This document shows, piece by piece, positions 5,112 through 9,431 of a stretch of DNA of 9,431 nt. Positions within the stretch are counted from its first letter, which is position 1. Every line of letters begins with the position of its first letter. The notes beneath the pieces were generated by a model. The model saw nothing but the letters and a program-made list of their open reading frames with translations, made no database searches and had not been told where the DNA came from. The stretch covers positions 1 through 9,431 of the forward strand of contig JBGOUJ010000285.1 in assembly GCA_041477005.1 (NCBI GenBank), read 5' to 3'. Source of the stretch: JBGOUJ01 sp041477005 (lineage in GTDB: Bacteria > Acidobacteriota > Terriglobia > Bryobacterales > JACQDG01). Both the position numbers and the translations under genes were made by a program.

Positions 5112-5250
5112 CCTGTCGCTCAGGAGCGCGCTACCCTCCTGGCGACCGGTGCAATCGAACCGGCAGGGGCTTGGGATAGCCTTCGAAATCCTGTTTTCTC
5201 CGGCGCAAGGCCTTGTAATCGTAATCAGGACTCCCATGTGTGACAGCGGG

Positions 5251-6480
5251 TCAGTGCAGCCGGGGCCAGAGCGAGTGGCCTTCCGTTTCGGAAAGCTCGA
5301 CGCCGAGGATTTCGGCGAAGGTGGGAGCCAGGTCCAGCATGGAGATCTCGGGGAGGCGTTGGGGTTTTACGCCGGGTCCCCAAAGAATGAACGAGGCGCG
5401 GTAGTCGGCGCGGACGGGCCAGAGGCCGTGGACGCCCTGGTGGTTGCCGGCGGAGAGCGCGGGGCCATCTTTCGCCGGGCTGGGAATGATGTTGCGCGCC
5501 GTCTCGAAGGCGGCAGTCCAGGAGCCGAGCTCGGGGGCCAGCCGGCGCACTTCCTCCATGGGCACCTCGCGGGCCAGCGCGCCGGCGCCGATCATTTTGC
5601 GGAACTGCGCGGCGGCCGCCTCCGATGTGGCGCCGATCAGGCCCTGGCTGACTGGGGCGTCGGGAACGACCGCCCGGGGGCGGAAGATCTGGTCCGCCGT
5701 CTCAAAACCGTGATCGGAAACGATGGCCACGCGCGTTTGCGGCGGCAGGGCCTGCAGAGTCCAGGCGAGCAGCTCGTCCTGGTATTCGAGCAGGGCGAAA
5801 TCGTGCCGGGAGAAGGCGCCGGTCTCGTGCTCCTCGGCGTCGAGGTCCGCGATGTGGACCAGGGTGAGGACCGGTTGCTCCCGCTCCAGCAGAAATCGTG
5901 TGGCGACGAGAACGTTGCGGTCGCTGAGGCTCGAGACGCGAAACGAAGGATAGGCGCGCGAGATGCGATCAAACAAACCGGGGGTGGAATGTTTCTCGAT
6001 GGGATCAAGGGCGATCTCGTGGCCGGGGCGCTCGATCCAGAATTCGGGAATGTTGAAATCGACGTCGGCGCCGACCATGACCGGCCAGAAAACGCCGGCC
6101 GTCTTGAGCCCTTTCTCGCGCGCGGCTTGCCAGAGGGTCCGGGCTTTGAGGAAGCGCACGAACCACCAGCGCTGGCCCGGCTGTCCGGGCTGGTCGTTGG
6201 TCAGGATGCCGTGGCGGGCGGAGGGGACGCCGGTGATGATGGTAGTGTGCGAGGGCCAGGTGACGGTGGGGACAACCCCGAGGACACCCTCGGCCACGGC
6301 TCCTTCCTTCATCAGGCGGCGCAGGGTTGGAATGCGAAGGCCGAGCTGGTCGGCGTCGCGCAAGTAGCGGTGGTCCAGGCCGTCGATCGAGATTACGAGC
6401 AGGGGCCGCGGCTGGGCGTTCAAGGCCGTGACGAAGGCCGAGGGACAAGCGACGAGCAAGAGCAGCAGGACGCGAAGCAT
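5251..6480 (-). CDS. Secreted type I phosphodiesterase/nucleotide pyrophosphatase (alkaline phosphatase superfamily)
   Basis: The protein has 409 residues from the ATG at 6480. Residues 1-22 form a signal peptide (LRVLLLLLVACPSAFVTALNA), so the enzyme acts in the periplasm or outside. Motifs of the two-metal phosphodiesterase fold appear in order: VISIDGLD with Asp33, the nucleophile motif PTVTWPSH with Thr74, ARHGILTN with His90, HIADLDAEEHETG with Asp212 and His218, VSDHGFE with Asp256-His257, and GNHQGVHG with His351. The C-terminal DLAPTFAEILGVE is typical of the superfamily. Likely substrates are nucleotide or other phosphodiesters, but specificity cannot be read here. An in-frame GTG at 6489 would lie upstream of the predicted transcript start, so the ATG is preferred. 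It is divergent from the small gene at 6535. Confidence 0.9.
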   Translation of the reverse strand: MLRVLLLLLVACPSAFVTALNAQPRPLLVISIDGLDHRYLRDADQLGLRIPTLRRLMKEGAVAEGVLGVVPTVTWPSHTTIITGVPSARHGILTNDQPGQPGQRWWFVRFLKARTLWQAAREKGLKTAGVFWPVMVGADVDFNIPEFWIERPGHEIALDPIEKHSTPGLFDRISRAYPSFRVSSLSDRNVLVATRFLLEREQPVLTLVHIADLDAEEHETGAFSRHDFALLEYQDELLAWTLQALPPQTRVAIVSDHGFETADQIFRPRAVVPDAPVSQGLIGATSEAAAAQFRKMIGAGALAREVPMEEVRRLAPELGSWTAAFETARNIIPSPAKDGPALSAGNHQGVHGLWPVRADYRASFILWGPGVKPQRLPEISMLDLAPTFAEILGVELSETEGHSLWPRLH

Positions 6481-6487
6481 GGGCAAC

Positions 6488-6517
6488 ACAGTAGCGCGGG
6501 GATTGGAGGCGGGTCAA
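6488..6517 (-). promoter_or_regulatory. Predicted promoter of the phosphodiesterase gene, leaderless spacing
   Basis: TTGACC (6517-6512), an 18-base spacer and TACTGT (6493-6488) on the minus strand. The -10 ends 7 bases before the ATG at 6480, and there is no Shine-Dalgarno. Confidence 0.5.
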
Positions 6518-6522
6518 GGTGG

Positions 6523-6528
6523 GATAAT
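6523..6528 (+). promoter_or_regulatory. Predicted -10 of the small Ig-like gene
   Basis: GATAAT (5 of 6 to consensus) ends 6 bases before the GTG at 6535. The only -35-like string, TTGGAG (6503-6508), is spaced by just 14 bases. AAGGTGGG at 6516-6523 could instead be a distant ribosome site. The two divergent promoters of this 54-base gap overlap. Confidence 0.35.
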
Positions 6529-6534
6529 GGCGGC

Positions 6535-6897
6535 GTGGCAATTCTGCTGAAGGTCAACGGGAACGATTCAGGGCGCGACCGGCTGCTCGCCTCGGTCGCC
6601 GGGCGCAGATTTCCAGCGGCGGTCAGCGTGGCCAACACGGGCAGCGCGCCCGTCGTAGTGGAGCTGCGACTCCGGCCGGGATCCGGGGCGAAGGTCAGCA
6701 TCACCGACGCCCGGCTGGAGATCGGTCCCGGCGCTATCGCGGAGACGACCATTCTGGCGGAAACCCCCAGCGCCTCGGCGGGCGATACAGTGCTCGAAGC
6801 GCTCGTGGAGGGCGTGGTTGAGGCCGAGTTCCGGCTCACGGCCGTGTCGCTGGCTCGGGAGTCGGTCTTTCACAACCTGGTACCGAAGAGTTCCTGA
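6535..6897 (+). CDS. Small Ig-like/CARDB-like beta-sandwich protein, unrecognised family
   Basis: The protein has 120 residues from the GTG at 6535, starting VAILLKVNGNDSG. The core (RRFPAAVSVANTGSAPVVVEL, then LEIGPGAIAETTILAETP and SAGDTVLEALVEG) has the rhythm of a CARDB or NEW3-type seven-strand domain: an NTGSAPV turn, a GPG turn and an SAGD turn before the last strands. It has no signal peptide or membrane segment. A longer open frame upstream is only the antisense of the phosphodiesterase gene; the part from 6535 lies outside it and looks coding. Comparable modules normally form part of larger proteins, so this may be a stand-alone domain or the N-terminus of a truncated gene. It ends 11 bases from the convergent DoxX gene. 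Confidence 0.6.
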   Translation: MAILLKVNGNDSGRDRLLASVAGRRFPAAVSVANTGSAPVVVELRLRPGSGAKVSITDARLEIGPGAIAETTILAETPSASAGDTVLEALVEGVVEAEFRLTAVSLARESVFHNLVPKSS

Positions 6898-6903
6898 AGA
6901 CGC

Positions 6904-6916
6904 CGGGCCTAGCCCG
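6904..6916. terminator. Small hairpin between convergent genes
   Basis: CGGGC CTA GCCCG forms a 5-base stem with a 3-base loop between the ends of the 6535 gene and the DoxX gene. ATTT follows on the plus strand. The DoxX stop codon forms the loop. It is weak as an intrinsic terminator. Confidence 0.3.
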
Positions 6917-7319
6917 ATTTCCCTCGCAAGAGCCGGTCCAGGCTCCACGGACCGGGTCCGGCCGCGAACAGGTAAAGATAAATGAAGCAGTAGAGCACTG
7001 CCAGCTCGCCTCCGTTTCGAAGAGGCCAGAAGCCTCTCGGAAAGTGCGACGTGAAGTACGCCACCGCCATCTCGCCGCACAGAAGGAAGGCTACCGGGCC
7101 GGTGAGGAGGCCGAGAAGGATCAACAGCCCTCCGAATGTTTCGAGCGCCCCGGCGACCCAAATCCGAGACAGGAACTGGGCATGCGCGCCCCTTCCGCCC
7201 AAGCCCCCAAAAAGGCCGAAGAGCTTCTGAACCCCGTGCAGGGAAAAGGTGAACCCGACAATGATGCGCAGCAAGGAGCGGGCGTAAGGCTCGAAAGAAG
7301 AGATCCGTGTGGATAGCAT
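6909..7319 (-). CDS. DoxX family membrane protein
   Basis: The protein has 136 residues and four hydrophobic helices. The DoxX hallmark occupies the first helix (RSLLRIIVGFTFSLHGVQKLFG). A Gly-rich segment, ETFGGLLILLGLLTGPVAFLL, forms helix two. FTSHFPRGFWPLRNGGELAVLYC, with the conserved N-G-G-E-x-A pattern, leads into helices three and four. DoxX proteins are small integral membrane proteins, sometimes linked to redox or thiol stress; the biochemical role here is unknown. The ATG at 7319 begins only 12 bases after the stop of a truncated Tat-exported protein on the same strand, so both may share a transcript. The ribosome site is weak. Confidence 0.85.
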   Translation of the reverse strand: MLSTRISSFEPYARSLLRIIVGFTFSLHGVQKLFGLFGGLGGRGAHAQFLSRIWVAGALETFGGLLILLGLLTGPVAFLLCGEMAVAYFTSHFPRGFWPLRNGGELAVLYCFIYLYLFAAGPGPWSLDRLLRGKSG

Positions 7320-7331
7320 CGATATGCTCGG

Positions 7332-7697
7332 TCAAAAAACGGCCATAACCTCGGTGACGTCGCCAAACACTCCGGACCACAGATCCATGTGGTAGACGCC
7401 CGGGAAGATGTCCTTCGTGAACCGCGGGAAATCCAGCATGGTGATCTCACCACACTTCTTTTTCATCTCTTCGGCCTGGGGGTTGCTGCGCCGGCCGGTG
7501 CTCCGGCTCTTGAACAGGAAGCGCATCGGCCAGGTGTTGGACGCAATGCGGGCCAACTTGTCTTTCTCGGTCAGGGAGCGGGCGAGGGCATGGTTCTCGG
7601 AAGCCAGAATCAGGCCGGCGGCTGTCAAACCGGCGCCGGCTGTCTTGAGAAACTCTCGCCGATCCGAGTTGGCATGATTCCCGTTCTCTTCACTCAT
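7332..7697 (-). pseudogene. N-terminal stump of a Tat-exported protein (probably sugar phosphate isomerase/epimerase-like)
   Basis: A good ribosome site (AAGGAAAG) precedes the ATG at 7697, and the frame gives 121 residues. The first 45 contain a clear Tat signal (DRREFLKTAGAGLTAAGLILAS). The following KDKLARIASNTWPMRFLFK and GEITMLDFPRFTKDIFPGVYHMDLWSG look like the start of a TIM-barrel sugar isomerase-like domain. The reading then ends abruptly at VTEVMAVF, where a barrel of roughly 300 residues should continue. I searched both other frames past the T6 run at the stop. They give only DoxX antisense or out-of-frame sequence, so this is a 3' deletion rather than a frameshift. The family name is inferred from memory of similar acidobacterial proteins; the Tat signal and truncation are direct. 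Confidence 0.6.
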
Positions 7698-7766
7698 AAT
7701 CTTTCCTTCTGCAGTCCTGGCGAGGGATTCCATTTTTGGCCCCTGACCCGGTAACAGCATACACCA

Positions 7767-7822
7767 GATCCGGGCCGCCGGGCCGCGTCCGGCCGCCGGG
7801 GGCCAGTGGGGCCGCCCGGATC
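7767..7822. repeat. GC-rich inverted repeat upstream of the antitoxin gene
   Basis: GATCCGGGC (7767-7775) and GCCCGGATC (7814-7822) are perfect 9-base arms around 38 bases of G/C-rich sequence that can itself fold. The gap 7698-7887 has no gene. It also contains an 8-base direct repeat, CAGCTCGG, at 7822-7829 and 7843-7850. Confidence 0.4.
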
Positions 7823-7855
7823 AGCTCGGGCCAGAACTGAGCCAGCTCGGACGCA

Positions 7856-7884
7856 TTGACTTAGTCCACTGGTTAGTCTACCCT
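7856..7884 (+). promoter_or_regulatory. Promoter and operator candidate of the antitoxin/toxin pair
   Basis: TTGACT (7856-7861), a 17-base spacer and TACCCT (7879-7884). The alternative -10, TAGTCT (7874-7879), ends 8 bases before the ATG at 7888. The region contains a GACTTAGTC palindrome (7858-7866) and two TTAGTC direct repeats (7861-7866, 7873-7878). They overlap the -35 and -10, as expected for a site bound by the antitoxin. Binding is inferred. Confidence 0.45.
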
Positions 7885-7887
7885 GGG

Positions 7888-8127
7888 ATGAATACGATGA
7901 CAGTCAACGTGCACGACGCGAAAACTCACCTGTCCAAGCTTGTCGCTCGGGTCGCTACCGGTGAGGAGATCGTCATCGCAAAAGCCGGCAAGCCGGTGGC
8001 GCGCCTGGTGCCGGCCGCCGGCAAGCGCCGCCAGCGTGTCCCTGGCAGCGCTAAGGGCAAGATCTGGATGGCCCCTGACTTCGACGCCCCCCTCCCACGT
8101 AAGGTCCTCGACCGGTTCTACAAGTGA
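7888..8127 (+). CDS. Phd/YefM-type antitoxin
   Basis: The protein has 79 residues from the ATG at 7888, or 76 from the in-frame ATG at 7897, which gives the more typical MTVNVHDAKTHLSKL start. The N-terminal fold (VNVHDAKTHLSKLVARVATGEEIVIAKAGKPVARLVP) is the standard Phd/YefM DNA-binding domain. The C-terminal part (KIWMAPDFDAPLPRKVLDRFYK) is the toxin-binding tail commonly seen with PIN toxins. The stop overlaps the toxin start as GTGA (8124-8127), so toxin translation is coupled. The antitoxin is intact although the toxin frame is broken. Confidence 0.92.
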   Translation: MNTMTVNVHDAKTHLSKLVARVATGEEIVIAKAGKPVARLVPAAGKRRQRVPGSAKGKIWMAPDFDAPLPRKVLDRFYK

Positions 8128-8509
8128 AGGCGCTCGTGGACAGCAACGCTTTCCTGTGGTGGACGCTGGACGATCCCCGTTTGTCCCGTCGCGCCCGCAA
8201 ACGATCCAAGATGCCGATACGGACTTGTTTTTCAGCGCTGCAAGCGCTTGGGAAATCGTCATCAAAGCTCAGCTCGGGAGACTCCGCCTGCCGGATCGCG
8301 CGGACCGGTTCCTCTCCGAGCAAGTGGCCATCAACGCCATGCAGAGTCTGCCAGTCAGTCTTAGTCACGCTCTGCAGGTCCTGGCCCTGCCGAACCACCA
8401 TCGCGATCCTTTCGACCGCATCCTGGTGGCACAGAGCCAAGTCGAAAATCTGCCAATTGTGACTGCCGACCGGATCTTCGCCCGCTACGGGGTGGAGACC
8501 ATCTGGTAG
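8124..8509 (+). pseudogene. PIN-domain ribonuclease toxin (VapC-like) with a one-base frameshift
   Basis: Translation from GTG 8124 gives MKALVDSNAFLWWTLDD up to RRARK (codon 26, 8199-8201) and then runs out of the family. From ATC at 8204 the other frame gives IQDADTDLFFSAASAWEIVIK through HRDPFDRILVAQ and TADRIFARYG, ending at TGG TAG (8509). Restoring one base between 8201 and 8202 (most simply a G, making AAA GCG ATC) gives a normal 128-residue PIN toxin with Asp6, Glu44, Asp98 and Asp116 all present. As written, the product is a 112-residue hybrid without the catalytic C-terminal half. The cause may be a real inactivating deletion or a base-calling error. There is no convincing slippery heptamer for programmed -1 shifting. 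Confidence 0.88.
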
Positions 8510-8636
8510 GGATCGCTAACTTTCCGCGTGGAGATACTCGGCCAGCCTGCTGACGTTCAGATCAGCGGCGCGGGCAGCGACGACAAACGCGGCCAACGGG
8601 CCGGCCAGCCGCGGCAGGGCTCTGTTGGTGATGAAT

Positions 8637-9431
8637 CTACTGTACGTAGGTCACCGGTACGAGGGGTCCGGTAGTGGGGCTGCTGGCGTTGCTCACCTTG
8701 ATCGTCACGGGCAGGCGGTCGCCGTTGATGTGATCGCCGGGAACGCGGATGTTGATCTGATTCAGGCCGACGAAGCCGGGTGCGAAGCCGCTCCATTCGA
8801 CGATCATCTCCGCCTGGCTGTAGCGCGCGTCGCCGATGAAGACTCTGGGCTTGACGGTGGTCGCGAGCGGCGAAGAAGGGCTCGGCCTGCCGGCCTGCAG
8901 CGTCACGCCCGGCGCCGGCGGCAAGCCGGTAGCGAACAACACCAGATCTTGGTCTCGACGGGCGGGGTGGTCCGGGGTGACCGCACGCATGTCGTCGGCG
9001 TGGAAAAGGGCGGCGTCGCCGGTCGCCGTGTTCGCGAATACGCCCGGCGCCGCGATTCCCACGGTCACCGTGACAGCATTGCTGACCAGCGGATTCTGCA
9101 GGGAGCGCACCTCTACGCTGTAACTGCCCGGCCGCAGATCCGGCGGGACCTGGGCATTCACCTGCGTCGGCGAGGTTAGCAGCAGCGGCGCCGCCTCGTC
9201 GTTGAAGGTGACGCAGGCCCCTCCCATTACGATGGGCAAAGGCAGCGAACCGGCGGCGGCATTGTCGCCCATGTTCTGGCCGAAGATCGAGATCAGGCTG
9301 CCGGGGGCGATGCCCGTCGCGTAAGTGGCGGCGTTGACCACCCCGCGCGGGCTCACCGTGAGGGAGGGGGTGGAGCGGTTGACGGCGAGCGAGGCCACGG
9401 TCAGGCCGCTGGTGGTAACCAGGTAAGCGTC
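8637..9431 (-). CDS. C-terminal part of a secreted protein with a Solibacter-type C-terminal domain (5' end outside window)
   Basis: The frame is open to the right edge (DAYLVTTSGLTVASLAV), so the GTG at 9398 is internal and the gene starts beyond the window. The visible 264 residues contain a linker (NRSTPSLTVSPRGVVNAATY) and then the domain described for Solibacter secreted proteins: APGSLISIFGQNMG, LPIVMGGACVTFNDEAAPLLLTS, QVNAQVPPDLRPGSYSVEVRS and AAPGVFANTATGDAALFHAD. Near the end comes a strand-rich IPT/Ig-like tail, GLNQINIRVP, ending in VPVTYVQ. Such domains sit at the C-terminus of large extracellular repeat or beta-propeller proteins, perhaps for surface attachment or export; the role is not established. 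The stop TAG is at 8637-8639. Confidence 0.88.
   Translation of the reverse strand, partial: DAYLVTTSGLTVASLAVNRSTPSLTVSPRGVVNAATYATGIAPGSLISIFGQNMGDNAAAGSLPLPIVMGGACVTFNDEAAPLLLTSPTQVNAQVPPDLRPGSYSVEVRSLQNPLVSNAVTVTVGIAAPGVFANTATGDAALFHADDMRAVTPDHPARRDQDLVLFATGLPPAPGVTLQAGRPSPSSPLATTVKPRVFIGDARYSQAEMIVEWSGFAPGFVGLNQINIRVPGDHINGDRLPVTIKVSNASSPTTGPLVPVTYVQ

Noticed and set aside
5112..5250. tRNA-like strings (GGTTCGATT on the minus strand, CTTGTAATC and TTCGAAATCC on the plus strand)
   Set aside because: Acceptor, D and T stems cannot be assembled into a cloverleaf on either strand. At most these are degraded remnants.
5095..6534. A 600-residue open frame on the plus strand
   Set aside because: Up to about 6500 it is antisense to the phosphodiesterase gene, whose catalytic motifs are clear. 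Only the part from GTG 6535 is retained as a gene.
7121..7453. Continuation of the Tat-exported protein in another frame after the T6 run
   Set aside because: The shifted frame shows no sugar isomerase-like sequence and overlaps the well-supported DoxX gene, so the loss is a deletion rather than a frameshift.
8199..8206. Programmed -1 frameshift in the PIN toxin
   Set aside because: The in-frame codons CGC AAA CGA do not make a slippery X XXY YYZ heptamer, and no following stem was noticed. A simple one-base loss explains it.
8519..8636. A 40-codon minus-strand open frame (ends VSRLAEYLHAES)
   Set aside because: It looks mildly protein-like but has no ATG or GTG start or ribosome site, and it begins after a stop overlapping the neighbouring gene. 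Too weak to call.

Overview
This window looks like a piece of a high-GC Acidobacteriota chromosome, most likely of the Solibacter/Bryobacter type. The best pointer is the partial gene at the right edge, which carries a VVNAATY...APGSLISIFGQNMG module recognised as the 'Solibacter uncharacterized C-terminal domain' found on many secreted proteins of that group. The DWG-type Ser/Thr kinase, the Tat-exported protein, the DoxX protein and the PIN antitoxin/toxin pair fit the same picture. The taxonomic call is inference from these families; no rRNA is present.

Layout, left to right. Bases 1-621 (+) hold the 3' end of a membrane-anchored Ser/Thr kinase. A 124-residue membrane protein follows (714-1088, +) with a textbook ribosome binding site. 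The minus strand then carries a lipid-carrier operon, uppS-cdsA (2804 down to 1213), with a 4-base stop/start overlap. Upstream of uppS are an orphan ribbon-helix-helix gene (3056-2847), queF of queuosine synthesis (3577-3188), a decayed fragment of a cpaF-like gene (3659-3570) and a full cpaF secretion/pilus ATPase (5064-3730). Next come a secreted type I phosphodiesterase/nucleotide pyrophosphatase (6480-5251, -) and, divergent from it, a small Ig-like protein (6535-6897, +). Then follow a DoxX membrane protein (7319-6909, -), the N-terminal stump of a Tat-exported protein (7697-7332, -), a Phd-type antitoxin and PIN toxin pair whose toxin has a one-base frameshift (7888-8509, +), and the secreted-protein C-terminus (9431-8637, -).

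Three observations go beyond routine annotation. First, several gaps contain degenerate tandem arrays with a strict 7-base period but unrelated unit sequences (GGCAGTR, AGAGGAG, ATCGTGG types); one of them supplies the last codons of a gene. Second, queF starts at a TTG inside the duplicated, internally deleted tail of cpaF, and the same 16 bases recur at the end of the intact cpaF. This implies an ancestral cpaF-queF stop/start overlap later split by duplication and heptamer repeats. Third, most genes lacking a Shine-Dalgarno have a -10-like hexamer ending only 6-8 bases before the start codon, which suggests widespread leaderless transcription.

No single obvious new defence or biosynthetic system is visible. 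The region is best read as housekeeping genes interspersed with broken accessory genes and repeat-driven rearrangement. No rRNA, tRNA, CRISPR array or insertion sequence was recognised, and no gap without a gene exceeds 300 bases.
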